A stretch of 64,000 nucleotides of DNA from Candidatus Lutacidiplasma silvani (GTDB lineage: Archaea > Thermoplasmatota > Thermoplasmata > Lutacidiplasmatales > UBA184). The stretch is from assembly GCA_022750295.1 (NCBI GenBank), contig JAKIVZ010000010.1, positions 20,348-84,347 on the forward strand, in the 5' to 3' direction. The notes beneath the pieces are model-generated. The model was not told the origin of the DNA. It did not search any database and was given only the letters and a program-made list of their open reading frames with translations. Made by a program: the position numbers and the translations under genes. Of this stretch, positions 1 to 7,738 are shown in pieces. Numbering within the stretch: position 1 is the first letter of the stretch; every line of letters starts with the position of its first letter.

Positions 1-1
1 T

Positions 2-250
2 GATTGCGACCTGATGGGCGCCCTGACCCACTTCGCGTTGCCATGTGCGCCGTTCATCGGTTATGTGCCTCCGCTCTCGTGGAACGCCACATACCCCGCT
101 GGGCCTGTCGACCTTTCATCCCTTGCCTTCAGCTTGAACGGCTCGACCGGCGTGCTTCCGGCGTTCACGTGGGCAATTTGGATCGTGGACCTCGAGCCCG
201 CCGCCGTCGAAGTCTCGTCCGAGACCGCCTTGACAGTGGTCGTCTCCTGA
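2..250 (+). CDS. C-terminal end of an exported protein (partial)
   Basis: The reading frame is open to the left window edge and ends at TGA 248-250, so only about 82 C-terminal residues are visible. The fragment has an alternation of hydrophobic and Ser/Thr residues with NxS/T sequons (WNAT, LNGST) and several Trp residues, as in beta-sandwich surface proteins elsewhere in this window. Third codon positions are strongly G/C, as in the neighbours, which supports real coding. There is no membrane anchor in the visible part. Function cannot be assigned. The start and length are outside the window. Confidence 0.5.
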   Translation, partial: DCDLMGALTHFALPCAPFIGYVPPLSWNATYPAGPVDLSSLAFSLNGSTGVLPAFTWAIWIVDLEPAAVEVSSETALTVVVS

Positions 251-293
251 GCGTCGACTCACGTCGTTGGGCAACGGACACAAGTCGAACGGT

Positions 294-300
294 CAATATA
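294..300 (+). promoter_or_regulatory. TATA-like box
   Basis: CAATATA is the most AT-rich patch in the otherwise GC-rich 251-346 gap. It would direct transcription into the 347-733 region. No start codon lies at the usual 25-29 nt distance, so any transcript would have a leader or begin with the TTG at 314. Confidence 0.35.
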
Positions 301-346
301 GGCGGGGCGAGGTTTGCCCCCGGTCTCTCTCGCGGGGTCGCGCCTC

Positions 347-733
347 ATGTACGGAGCATCGAGCGGCGCTCATGACACGCCGGAGAGGTTTGTTGAGTTT
401 CAGCATCGGGCCAGGATTGGGGCGGCACGTCGACTCGCGCTCCTCGCGGTTGATACCGCGTTGCTACTCTGGCTGTCCCTCTCGCTGAACTCGATGCGGC
501 TGTTCACCATATGACAATCCCCCTCGTACGTCCCCGAGAGCGTGATGCAATACTGGTTCACCTTCGGTGCCGTTATGGGGACGAGCTTGGGTCTCGTCGC
601 AGAGTTCGACGTCTTCGCATGGCGCATTCGAAACACGGTCCAAACGGAGTTTCCGATGTCGTTTCGTTCGAGTCATGGAGGAATTCGGACACTTCCTCCT
701 CCACCGCCCGAGTTCAGGCCGTCGGGACCGTGA
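347..733 (+). pseudogene. Possible small membrane protein interrupted by an in-frame TGA
   Basis: From ATG 347 a frame runs to TGA 512-514 and then continues in the same frame to TGA 731-733. The part before the stop ends in a hydrophobic segment (LALLAVDTALLLWLSLSL). The part after it holds a second one beginning MQYWFTFGAVMG. Read through, it would be a small two-helix membrane protein; as written it is two fragments. Base composition is less GC-rich than in the neighbours, as often seen in decaying genes. A sequencing error or simple non-coding sequence is also possible. The whole 251-812 stretch holds nothing else I can support. Confidence 0.25.
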
Positions 734-812
734 GGAGTGACATCTTGGCCGCCCGGGCGGCCCGGGCACTCGAGTGCGAGGGTCGGCAGCGAGTACCGTC
801 TCGGAGTTCGAT

Positions 813-1085
813 ATGAGGAGAGTCCTCGCGTACTCGCCTGCGGTTGCGCTCTTCGCCGCGGGGATCGTCGCGGTGCTGGCGATCCCCCCGTTGACGCACG
901 AGACCCTATGTTGTCCCGCAGGGCCAGCAGAAAATGCCCCCTGCCCGCATTGCGCCGGCGTCTCCGTGAGTTATCCCGGAGTACTCGTCCTCTTGGCGAC
1001 GTGGGCGGCGGCGTTGGCGTACGCACTCGCGATGTTCGGGCTCCGCCACTGGAGTTCAATCGAGTTGCTACAGTCGGATCCCTGA
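813..1085 (+). CDS. Small two-helix membrane protein of unknown function
   Basis: About 90 residues from ATG 813 (an earlier in-frame GTG lies at 774). It has an N-terminal hydrophobic segment (LAYSPAVALFAAGIVAVLAI), a short loop with four cysteines (CC about ten residues before CPHC) and a second hydrophobic segment (YPGVLVLLATWAAALAYAL). The topology is therefore two membrane helices with a small Cys-bearing loop that could bind metal or form disulfides. I do not recognise the family. It stands alone between the broken ORF and the next small gene, and no TATA-like box sits at leaderless distance. Confidence 0.5.
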   Translation: MRRVLAYSPAVALFAAGIVAVLAIPPLTHETLCCPAGPAENAPCPHCAGVSVSYPGVLVLLATWAAALAYALAMFGLRHWSSIELLQSDP

Positions 1086-1146
1086 CCAGGGAGATCTCTG
1101 CAACCTAAGTCGAGGCGCCGCCGGGGCCCCCCGGTTCTACCAAAGG

Positions 1147-1154
1147 ATTCTAAG
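1147..1154 (+). promoter_or_regulatory. TATA-like box, leaderless start at 1178
   Basis: ATTCTAAG is centred about 27 nt before ATG 1178. This spacing fixes the start of the next gene at that ATG, not at the in-frame TTG at 1166. Confidence 0.5.
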
Positions 1155-1177
1155 CGCGTACCTGGTTGCCCCGGGAG

Positions 1178-1426
1178 ATGACGAGTTACGGAGACGCACG
1201 ACGTTCGGCGGCGGCGCACGCGGACTTGACGCGATTCGTCGGGACCAGTTCGCGAGTGGGCCTCGTCCTGTTTGACGAGGATCATCAGGAGCAATCGGTC
1301 ATCGAGGGGGAGGTCGTCCGGATCGGGGTCGACTCGCTGCTCTTCCGCCACGAAGGGATGGACGAGGAGATCTCGCTCGCCACCATCTCGAAGCGGGTTC
1401 TCGGCGACGACGTCCTATCGTACTAA
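1178..1426 (+). CDS. Small conserved-looking soluble protein, function unknown
   Basis: An 82-residue acidic protein with a compact alternating pattern: a VGLVLFDED strand, then VIEGEVVRIGVDSLLFRHEG, then a short helix and the end DDVLSY. The strand-rich layout resembles small SH3/Sm- or OB-like folds, but no motif proves this. The TATA-like box at 1147-1154 supports ATG 1178 as a leaderless start; a TTG at 1166 would add four residues. It is followed by the convergent DPH6-like gene only about 45 nt away. No function is proposed. Confidence 0.6.
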   Translation: MTSYGDARRSAAAHADLTRFVGTSSRVGLVLFDEDHQEQSVIEGEVVRIGVDSLLFRHEGMDEEISLATISKRVLGDDVLSY

Positions 1427-1470
1427 GGGGACCCGCGTCCGCGGGACGCGCCCCGGGGACCGACCACGGT

Positions 1471-2142
1471 CTACTCGGCCGGAACGACGTCCGCAAACAC
1501 GAACCCCTCCCGCTCCACCACCACGCCCCGTGTGAACGCGACCGGGGAGCGGAAGGAGGGCAGATGGTGGACGAACGTATGGAACTCCCCGTTCTCCCCA
1601 CACGGGTCGACGGTCGAGGGAAGGTCGGCAAGGAAGTCTTCGTCGAACTCTCGGCCGGCAAACCGGGCCGGGAGCTTCCGGGGGTCGACGCAGACGACGC
1701 TCGCTTGAAGCCCGTCCCGCAGCATCGATCGGGCGAGAGCACCGGTCGGCCGCCCCCAGAGCGGAAAGACCGGGAGGAGTCCCGAGCCGGCCATCCGCGC
1801 CTCGCGGTAGTCCCGGATATCCTGGAGGAACAGGTCCCCGAAGATCACGGCCTCGACGTCGCGCGCTCGGAGCCGGGCGAGGGCCCCCGCCATCTCCCGC
1901 TCGTAGACTTCGTTCGGGCACGGCGCCGGAATCTCGACCCGCTCGACCGGGAGGGCGAGGGCTTCCGCTTGCCGCGCCAACAGTTCCTCGCGAACCCCGT
2001 GCATCGAGACTCGAGAGTACGGGCGAGTCAGGGTCGTCAGGAGACCGACGATGTCGTACGTTCGCGAACGTCGGATCTCCTCGAGGGCGTACGCGCAGTC
2101 CTTGCCGGAGCTCCACGCCACGACCGCCTTCGCGAGGGTCAC
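1471..2142 (-). CDS. dph6: Diphthine--ammonia ligase-type ATP pyrophosphatase (DPH6/DUF71)
   Basis: About 223 residues, the usual length for the family. The PP-loop SSGKD is at residues 11-15 after the first strand, and the family hallmark CGENGEFHT is at about 181-189. The segment PAPCPNEVYEREM is also typical. Known members use ATP and ammonia to amidate diphthine on elongation factor 2, the last step of diphthamide synthesis; archaeal homologues are assigned by similarity only. GTG 2142 is chosen as start because a TATA-like CCTTACG lies 26 nt upstream and because it leaves just a short strand before the PP-loop; the frame runs open a further 71 codons upstream without homology. It is divergent from dtdA, another translation quality factor. 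Confidence 0.85.
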   Translation of the reverse strand: MTLAKAVVAWSSGKDCAYALEEIRRSRTYDIVGLLTTLTRPYSRVSMHGVREELLARQAEALALPVERVEIPAPCPNEVYEREMAGALARLRARDVEAVIFGDLFLQDIRDYREARMAGSGLLPVFPLWGRPTGALARSMLRDGLQASVVCVDPRKLPARFAGREFDEDFLADLPSTVDPCGENGEFHTFVHHLPSFRSPVAFTRGVVVEREGFVFADVVPAE

Positions 2143-2164
2143 GGCGGGACGAGCCGCGGCGGTT

Positions 2165-2171
2165 CGTAAGG
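2165..2171 (-). promoter_or_regulatory. TATA-like box for dph6
   Basis: CCTTACG on the minus strand, centred about 26 nt before GTG 2142, giving a leaderless transcript. Confidence 0.5.
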
Positions 2172-2247
2172 ACTCGTCCGTTCCCCCGAGCGGCGCCCCG
2201 GTCCCGACCTGGAAGGCGGCCGAGGGACGTCGAGGTCGTTTGCCAGT

Positions 2248-2255
2248 CGTTATGG
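2248..2255 (+). promoter_or_regulatory. TATA-like box for dtdA
   Basis: CGTTATGG, centred 27 nt before GTG 2279. The box contains the ATG at 2252, so that ATG is unlikely to be transcribed. The same core CGTTAT occurs at 6100 and 58823. Confidence 0.5.
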
Positions 2256-2278
2256 TCCGGTCCCCCTCGTTCGGCGAC

Positions 2279-3151
2279 GTGCGTCCCCCGGAGTATGTGG
2301 TGGTGTTGTCCGACGTCGACCCTGTGGCCCAGGCCGTTTCCGAGGACCTCGGCACGGGATCGGCGACGGGCGACTCGGTGGACGGGGCTCCGCTCCGGCA
2401 GCTCTCCGATCGGGTCGTGACGCTCCACCGCTCGGTGGCTCACATCCACGACGAGCGCCTGGACCTTCGGCTCCCGCAACCGTGGCGCGAATCGCCCCCG
2501 ACCCTGGTCTTCCCATCGGTCCACCGGAGCGAATCCGGCCACGACGCCCTCACGGTCCACCCCCTCGGAAATCCCGGTCCAACCGCCGAGGTCGGGGGCC
2601 AACCGGGGGTGCTCGATCCGACGGACCCTCTCCGAATGACCGACGCGCTCCGCCGGCTCTCCGAGGGGGCGGGGGCCGTCGGATGGCCCGTCTGTTTCGA
2701 GGCGACCCATCACGGACCCGAGCTGGAGTTCCCGGCGTTCTTCGTCGAGGTCGGGGGGCAGGATCCGGATCATCCGCCGGCGGCGGCGACCCGATTGATC
2801 GCGGCGGTCGTCCGCGAGCTCATTCCGGACACTACCGACCGCGTCGTTCTGGGCGTCGGGGGAGGCCACTACGCGCCCCACTTCACCGACCTTGCCCTTC
2901 GGCGGTCGCTCGCGTTCGGCCACATCCTGCCACGCCACGTGCTGGACGGGCTTCTCCCGGCGACGGCCGGGAGGGCGTGGAGGGGCACCCCCGGGGCCCA
3001 AGGGGCCGTGTACGCCCGCGCGGCCGATTCCGAGCGGGCGGTCGCCCGGGAATGGGGGGCCCGATTTCGAGAAGCCGACGCGCCGCGGCGCGAGGGGCGG
3101 ACTATTCCGACGTCGCCACGGTCCGGCGACGATCGTTCCGCTGGTACATGA
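2279..3151 (+). CDS. dtdA: D-aminoacyl-tRNA deacylase (archaeal GEK1/DtdA type)
   Basis: About 290 residues. Family signatures are FEATHHGPE in the middle of the chain and the GGGHYAPHFTDLAL stretch, both rich in metal-binding His. Known members are zinc enzymes that release D-amino acids from mischarged tRNA in archaea and plants. GTG 2279 is preferred because the TATA-like box overlaps the in-frame ATG 2252 and the resulting N-terminus (MRPPEYVVVLSDVDP) starts directly in the first strand. The last 20-30 residues are Arg/Ser/Gly rich and overlap the convergent small gene by about 50 nt, so the C-terminal tail is probably non-essential. It shares a divergent promoter region with dph6. Confidence 0.88.
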   Translation: MRPPEYVVVLSDVDPVAQAVSEDLGTGSATGDSVDGAPLRQLSDRVVTLHRSVAHIHDERLDLRLPQPWRESPPTLVFPSVHRSESGHDALTVHPLGNPGPTAEVGGQPGVLDPTDPLRMTDALRRLSEGAGAVGWPVCFEATHHGPELEFPAFFVEVGGQDPDHPPAAATRLIAAVVRELIPDTTDRVVLGVGGGHYAPHFTDLALRRSLAFGHILPRHVLDGLLPATAGRAWRGTPGAQGAVYARAADSERAVAREWGARFREADAPRREGRTIPTSPRSGDDRSAGT

Positions 3152-3374
3152 TCGCGCCCGAGCGGTAGACGGCCTTCCCCAGTTTGATGTTCTGGATCGA
3201 CGCGACGTGAGGCGCCCGCTCGGCAAGCATCATCGATTCGACGATCTGGCGGAAAAGGGCGCTCTGGTTGATCTCCGGGTGGCGCTCGAGGAACGCGTTC
3301 TCCTCGTGGGTGATGGTGATGTTCTTCCGCAGCATCCCGGCAGCATCGCTCGCGCCTCGGCGCGGACCCGGCAT
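3102..3374 (-). CDS. Small ribbon-helix-helix-like DNA-binding protein (putative)
   Basis: 90 residues from ATG 3374; an internal ATG at 3335 would give 77. The core MLRKNITITHEENAFLERHP is a strand followed by a helix rich in charged residues, then NQSALFRQIVESMM, the layout of Arc/CopG-type ribbon-helix-helix regulators. The C-terminal tail is basic. The TATA-like box at 3398-3408 lies 29 nt before ATG 3374, which favours the longer form as a leaderless product. The 3' end overlaps the end of dtdA. What it regulates is unknown; the M16 genes end just upstream of its promoter. Confidence 0.6.
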   Translation of the reverse strand: MPGPRRGASDAAGMLRKNITITHEENAFLERHPEINQSALFRQIVESMMLAERAPHVASIQNIKLGKAVYRSGAIMYQRNDRRRTVATSE

Positions 3375-3397
3375 GGCTCGCCCATTTGCGTTCGGTA

Positions 3398-3408
3398 GAT
3401 ATACGTAT
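3398..3408 (-). promoter_or_regulatory. TATA-like box for the small regulator
   Basis: ATACGTATATC on the minus strand, the most canonical box in the window, centred 29 nt before ATG 3374. Confidence 0.6.
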
Positions 3409-3455
3409 GGGTGTGGAGTCGTCCAAGGTTATACGACGACTCCGAAATCTCCGAA

Positions 3456-4727
3456 CTAGGGGGCGGTACCGGCGATCACCACCACGGCGTGCGCCGGGTC
3501 GTACACCGGGGCGGCGGCCGCTTGGATGGCGACGGTCGAGATCGCGCGCAACCGTTCGGGCCAGTCGCGCCAGTGTTGTTCGGGGAGGCGGTGGTACGCC
3601 GCATCGACGGCCAGTTCATGCGCGTCGGCGGCCGTTTCGAGTGCCAGCGGAATCTCGCCGATCGCGCTCTCCCGGATGAGTTCGAGTTCGGGGGTCGGAA
3701 TCGTCCGCTCGGCGATGGCCCGGACCTCCTTCTCGACCAGCGGGACCACCTGTGCCGTTCGTTCCGGTCCCGTCCCGGCCTGAGCGGTCCAGTATCCTCC
3801 CCATCGCATCGCGTCGAGGTCGCTCGACGCGTGGTACGCGAGCCCCCGTCGTTCGCGCACGTGTTGGAACAGTCGGTTGAGGAGGCTCCGTCCGCCGAGG
3901 ACCTCGTTTGCGAGGTACAGCGCCGGGAACGTCGGGTCGTCTCGCGGAGGGGCGAGCCCGCCGACCCGGATTTCGGTCTGCGTCCGACCAGGCATCGGAA
4001 CCGACCTCTGCCCGGCACGAACCGGGGGCGCGATGGGGTGTGGCTCGGCGACGCGCGGCCGTTCGGTCGGGAACTCCGCGAAGAGCCGACGGGCCAGCGC
4101 CTCGACGTCCGCGTGCGAGCGGGAAGTGGTGACGACGAGGAACGCCCCCTCCGTCGAGGTTTGGGCCCGGTGGAAACCGACGACGTCCGCCCGCCGGATC
4201 CGTCCGATCGTTGCTCGGGTCCCGAGCCCGGTCTCGCGGTACGGGTGGCCTGCCGGGAAGAGGGAGTGCAGGAGTTCCCGTTCGGCCCGGCTCGCCGGCT
4301 GGGTGGCCTCGCGAAGCTGGCGCTCCCGGACCTGGCGACGGACGCGTTCGAGATCGTCCGGGTCGAACCGCGGACGGAGGACCACATCCGCGAGGATCGC
4401 GAGGAGCGGTTCGAGCTCGGACGCCGGCCCGGAGACGGCGAGTTCGTTCGACTCCGGGGCGCAGTGCCGGTGGATCGAACCTCCGCATCGGTCCAGTTCC
4501 CGGGCCAGGGCCACGCGGTCGCGTCGACCCGCGGCGCTCGGGGCGAGGAGGCTCGCAACGACCGCGGTACCCGCCCGCCCCGCCGCGTCGTACGCCCAAC
4601 CCGCGGGCCCGACGTAGGTCGCGGCGAACCCGGCCGAGCCGACGGGCGCCGGTTGTCGGACGATCGTGAGTCCGTCGGCCCGCAGCGATCGGGAAATCAC
4701 GAGGGGGTCGGTACGGTCACTCGGCAT
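3456..4727 (-). CDS. M16-family peptidase-like subunit, zinc motif absent
   Basis: 423 residues with the two-lobe M16 (insulinase/processing peptidase) layout. In the first lobe, where active members have HxxEH, the sequence reads GTAVVASLLAPSAAG, so no zinc can be bound. The second lobe keeps typical features (LANEVLGGRSLLNRLFQHVRE, then RGLAYHASS). It starts at ATG 4727, inside the 3' end of the active M16 gene (11-nt overlap), so the two are translated together. Such active/inactive pairs form heterodimers in mitochondrial processing peptidase and in bacterial M16 pairs; the same arrangement is likely here. Confidence 0.85.
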   Translation of the reverse strand: MPSDRTDPLVISRSLRADGLTIVRQPAPVGSAGFAATYVGPAGWAYDAAGRAGTAVVASLLAPSAAGRRDRVALARELDRCGGSIHRHCAPESNELAVSGPASELEPLLAILADVVLRPRFDPDDLERVRRQVRERQLREATQPASRAERELLHSLFPAGHPYRETGLGTRATIGRIRRADVVGFHRAQTSTEGAFLVVTTSRSHADVEALARRLFAEFPTERPRVAEPHPIAPPVRAGQRSVPMPGRTQTEIRVGGLAPPRDDPTFPALYLANEVLGGRSLLNRLFQHVRERRGLAYHASSDLDAMRWGGYWTAQAGTGPERTAQVVPLVEKEVRAIAERTIPTPELELIRESAIGEIPLALETAADAHELAVDAAYHRLPEQHWRDWPERLRAISTVAIQAAAAPVYDPAHAVVVIAGTAP

Positions 4728-6036
4728 GGGACTCCTGACCCGGGAGGTAGCGGACGACGACCCGGCGCCCGGGGGCGAACAGCTGGGTCGCCTGGCGTTG
4801 GACGTCGGACCGACGGACCCGGAGGATCTTCTGCAGGATGCGGGACTCGAACTCAGGGCTCCCGAGGATCGCGAAATAGCCGAGCCGGAATCCGACGCGT
4901 GAAGCCCCCTCGTACGAGAGCTCCGCGCCCCGACGTACCTTGGTCCGCGCATCCTCGAGCTCCGTGGCCGTCGGGCCGTCGTGCGCGAGCCGCGCCCCTT
5001 CCTTCTCGACCGCGGCCTCCAGACGGTCGAGCGCGACTCCACCGGCCGCTTGGACGGACACGGTGAATAACGCCGGGTGAACCCGGGGGCGGAACTCGCT
5101 CGTCGCGCGGACGGCGAGGCCGGTGTCGACGAGGCCCCGGTACAGACGGGACGATGGATGCTCTCCAGCGCGCCCCCAGGAGGCGCCCGCCGAGAACAGA
5201 CGGGTCTCCCCGCCGAGGACGACATCCAGCATGATCGTCGCCGGGGTGGCGGGGTCATCGATCGACGGCGCCCGCCATCCGAACGCGAGGAGCGGGGTCG
5301 TTCCGGGTCCCCGCAAGGTCGCGGACCGGTCTCCGTTCTGGGCGGGCTCGACCTCTCGGACAACCGGGTCGGCGCCCACCCTCGGGAGTTTCCCAAAGGT
5401 TCGGCGGACCGTCCGTTCGATCTCCGCCGCCTCGAACCCGCCGGCGATGACGAGGACGGCGTTCCTCGGTCCGTAATATTTCTGGTAGTACGCGCGGAGG
5501 GCGGCCGGGGTCAGGGATCGAATGTCCTCCTTCCGGCCGAGCGGGTCCCACCGGTACGGGTGATGGCGGAACGCCAGGAGGTAGAGCTCCTCCTCGGTTC
5601 GGTACTCGGGCCAGTTCTCGTCCCCCTCCCGCTCGGACCGGATGACGGTCCGCTCCCGCTCGACCTCCCGGTCGGCGAGGAAGGCTCGGGTCATTCGGTC
5701 CGCCTCGATCGCGAGCGGGATCGCCAGCTTCTCTCGGGGGACGGTCGCGAAGTAGGCGGTGAAATCGGTGTCCGTGAACGCGTTCAGGGTTCCCCCGGCC
5801 TCGACGACGGCCCGGTCGATGGCCCCCTTCGCGTAATTCGGGGACCCCTGGAACAGCATGTGCTCCACCCAATGGGACGCGCCCGTCACACCGGGCCACT
5901 CGTTCTTCGAGCCGACCCGGTACCAGACCCAGACGCTCGCGGTCGGGCTCTCGGCCCGGGGGGCCAGAAACACCTCGAGACCGTTCGCGAGCCGGAACCG
6001 CCGGGTCCCCGTCGGTGGCCCTCCGGTCCTCGGCAT
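4717..6036 (-). CDS. M16-family zinc peptidase, active subunit
   Basis: 439 residues. The zinc-binding inverted motif HWVEH is at residues 55-59, and the Glu-rich helix that supplies the third ligand follows near 130 (ERTVIRSEREGDEN). The rest has the usual M16 features, including HHPYRWDPLGR and the second lobe with SSRLYRGLVD. It probably degrades peptides in the cytoplasm with the inactive partner encoded next. ATG 6036 is preferred over the TTG 45 nt upstream because GTTATAAG lies 25 nt before it. Divergent from ubiA. Confidence 0.88.
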   Translation of the reverse strand: MPRTGGPPTGTRRFRLANGLEVFLAPRAESPTASVWVWYRVGSKNEWPGVTGASHWVEHMLFQGSPNYAKGAIDRAVVEAGGTLNAFTDTDFTAYFATVPREKLAIPLAIEADRMTRAFLADREVERERTVIRSEREGDENWPEYRTEEELYLLAFRHHPYRWDPLGRKEDIRSLTPAALRAYYQKYYGPRNAVLVIAGGFEAAEIERTVRRTFGKLPRVGADPVVREVEPAQNGDRSATLRGPGTTPLLAFGWRAPSIDDPATPATIMLDVVLGGETRLFSAGASWGRAGEHPSSRLYRGLVDTGLAVRATSEFRPRVHPALFTVSVQAAGGVALDRLEAAVEKEGARLAHDGPTATELEDARTKVRRGAELSYEGASRVGFRLGYFAILGSPEFESRILQKILRVRRSDVQRQATQLFAPGRRVVVRYLPGQESHAE

Positions 6037-6057
6037 CACCGTCGGGACGCCGCCCGG

Positions 6058-6065
6058 CTTATAAC
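6058..6065 (-). promoter_or_regulatory. TATA-like box for the M16 pair
   Basis: GTTATAAG on the minus strand, centred 25 nt before ATG 6036. Confidence 0.55.
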
Positions 6066-6099
6066 CGCCGACGAACGCCAACGCCAGCCCTCTCGATAC

Positions 6100-6107
6100 C
6101 GTTATCC
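6100..6107 (+). promoter_or_regulatory. TATA-like box for the lipid operon
   Basis: CGTTATCC, centred 28 nt before GTG 6132. It would drive the seven-gene operon ubiA to endA, with a leaderless first gene. Confidence 0.5.
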
Positions 6108-6131
6108 CCGTCGACCTTCCATCGGGGCCGC

Positions 6132-6980
6132 GTGCAGCCGTGGCTCCGCCTTGTGCGGGTCGGCAACACGTCGACCGCGCTCGCCGGAACCATCGTGGGT
6201 GGGCTCGCGGCGAGGGGGGCGGGGATTCCCCTCGCGCCGTCGTTCTGGACCTTCCTCGTGCTCGCGGCCGTTTCGACGGCGTGCGTCACCGCCGGAGGGA
6301 ACGTCGTGAACGACGTCCTCGACCGCGAGTCCGACCGCGTGAATCACCCCGACCGCCCGATCGTGACGGGAGCTATCTCGCCGGGGGCGGCCCGGTTCGG
6401 GGGAGCGGCCCTGTTCGTCGTCGGGACGGCGGCCATGGTCCCGGTCGCCCTCCGCGCCCCGCTCGTCGCCGTGCTCTTCGTCGCGGCGGTCGCAGCGTTG
6501 CTCGGCTACGAGTTTCGGCTCAAGTCCGAGGGGTTCGTCGGGAACCTCCTCGTGGCGTTTCTCACGGGCGCCGTGTTCCTCTACGGGGGGGCGGCCGTGG
6601 GGAATCCCCTCGTCGTCGCCCCCTTCGCCGTGATGGCGTTTGGGGCGACGCTGAGCCGCGAGGTCATCAAGGACATGGAGGACGCGGAGGGCGACCGCGA
6701 CCGCCGGACCCTGCCGAGGGTCCGCGGGTTCGGCGTCGCGACCGGGGTCGCCCGCGTCGCGGTCGCGCTCGCGATCGTCCTCAGCCCGGTTCCCCTCGTC
6801 ACGGTCCTTTCCCTCTCGTCGGTCGCGGGGATTATGTATCTCGCGCTGGTGGGCGCCGCCGATGCGTTGTTCGTCGTCTCGGTGCTGTGGCTCCCCCAGC
6901 GGCTCCACCGGGAGCAGACGATCAGCAAGGGCGCCATGACCGTGGCCCTCCTGGCCTTCCTCGCCGCGGCGTTCCGGTAG
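6132..6980 (+). CDS. ubiA: Digeranylgeranylglyceryl phosphate synthase (UbiA family)
   Basis: 282 residues, polytopic (about eight to nine hydrophobic helices). The two Asp-rich prenyltransferase motifs are N60DVLDRESD68 and D181MEDAEGDRD190. Archaeal UbiA members next to GGGP synthase add the second geranylgeranyl chain to GGGP in the membrane, the second ether-forming step of archaeol synthesis. The adjacent GGGP synthase and carS make this the likely role, not a quinone or haem prenyltransferase. GTG 6132 is chosen by the box at 6100-6107; the frame extends upstream into Arg/Pro-rich sequence without homology. The next gene follows after 8 nt. Confidence 0.9.
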   Translation: MQPWLRLVRVGNTSTALAGTIVGGLAARGAGIPLAPSFWTFLVLAAVSTACVTAGGNVVNDVLDRESDRVNHPDRPIVTGAISPGAARFGGAALFVVGTAAMVPVALRAPLVAVLFVAAVAALLGYEFRLKSEGFVGNLLVAFLTGAVFLYGGAAVGNPLVVAPFAVMAFGATLSREVIKDMEDAEGDRDRRTLPRVRGFGVATGVARVAVALAIVLSPVPLVTVLSLSSVAGIMYLALVGAADALFVVSVLWLPQRLHREQTISKGAMTVALLAFLAAAFR

Positions 6981-6988
6981 TGGGAACG

Positions 6989-7738
6989 ATGGGTCGGGTG
7001 CTCGACGGGCTCAACGAGAAGCTCCGCTCCGGACCGCTCCATTTCACGCTCATCGACCCGGACAAGTCCCCGGGGGCGAGGGCCGCCGAGATCGCGCAGG
7101 GGGCCATCGAGCTTGGCTCCGACGCGATCCTGCTCGGTGGTTCGACCGGGATCTCTCGGGCCAAGATGGGCGAGGCGGCCCGCGCGGTGAAGGGGGCGGT
7201 ATCGGTCCCGGTGATCATCTTCCCGGAGGGGCCGTCGTCGTTGACCGAGGCCGCCGACGCGGTTCTCTTCATGAGTCTTCTCAATTCGCGGCGGCTCGAC
7301 CTGGTGATCCGCGTCCATGCCCTCGCGGCGCCGGTGATCCGGCAGATGAATCTCGAGGCGATTCCGCTCGGCTACCTCGTCATCGCCCCCGGGATGCGGG
7401 TGGGCGAAGTCGGGGAGGTCGATGCCGTTCCCCGGGACGCGGCGCCCATCGCCGTCGGCTACGCCCTCGCCGCCGAGATGCTCGGGATGGGGATGGTCTA
7501 CCTGGAGGCCGGCTCCGGGGCGCCGTCCCCGGTTCCGACGGAGATGATCCGCGCCGTCCGAGCGTCGCTCCGGATCCCCCTCATCGTCGGCGGCGGGATT
7601 CGGACCGCCGGCGATGCGCGCGAAGTGCTCGAGGCCGGCGCCCAGATCCTCGTGACGGGAAGCGTCACCGAGGAGGAGGGGATCGCCGGAGGATTCCGGG
7701 GAATCCTCGGGGAGGTGCGGCGTGCCCGCGGACGATGA
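6989..7738 (+). CDS. Geranylgeranylglyceryl phosphate synthase
   Basis: 249 residues, TIM-barrel PcrB/GGGPS family. Visible signatures are LIDPDK at 21-26, GGSTGIS soon after, YLEAGSGAP near 170 and the phosphate-binding VGGGIRT near 200. The enzyme joins glycerol-1-phosphate and geranylgeranyl diphosphate, the first committed step of archaeal membrane lipids. It starts 8 nt after ubiA and its 3' end overlaps the DUF2070 gene by 17 nt, so the three are co-transcribed and probably translationally coupled. An in-frame GTG at 6980 is an alternative start. Confidence 0.93.
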   Translation: MGRVLDGLNEKLRSGPLHFTLIDPDKSPGARAAEIAQGAIELGSDAILLGGSTGISRAKMGEAARAVKGAVSVPVIIFPEGPSSLTEAADAVLFMSLLNSRRLDLVIRVHALAAPVIRQMNLEAIPLGYLVIAPGMRVGEVGEVDAVPRDAAPIAVGYALAAEMLGMGMVYLEAGSGAPSPVPTEMIRAVRASLRIPLIVGGGIRTAGDAREVLEAGAQILVTGSVTEEEGIAGGFRGILGEVRRARGR

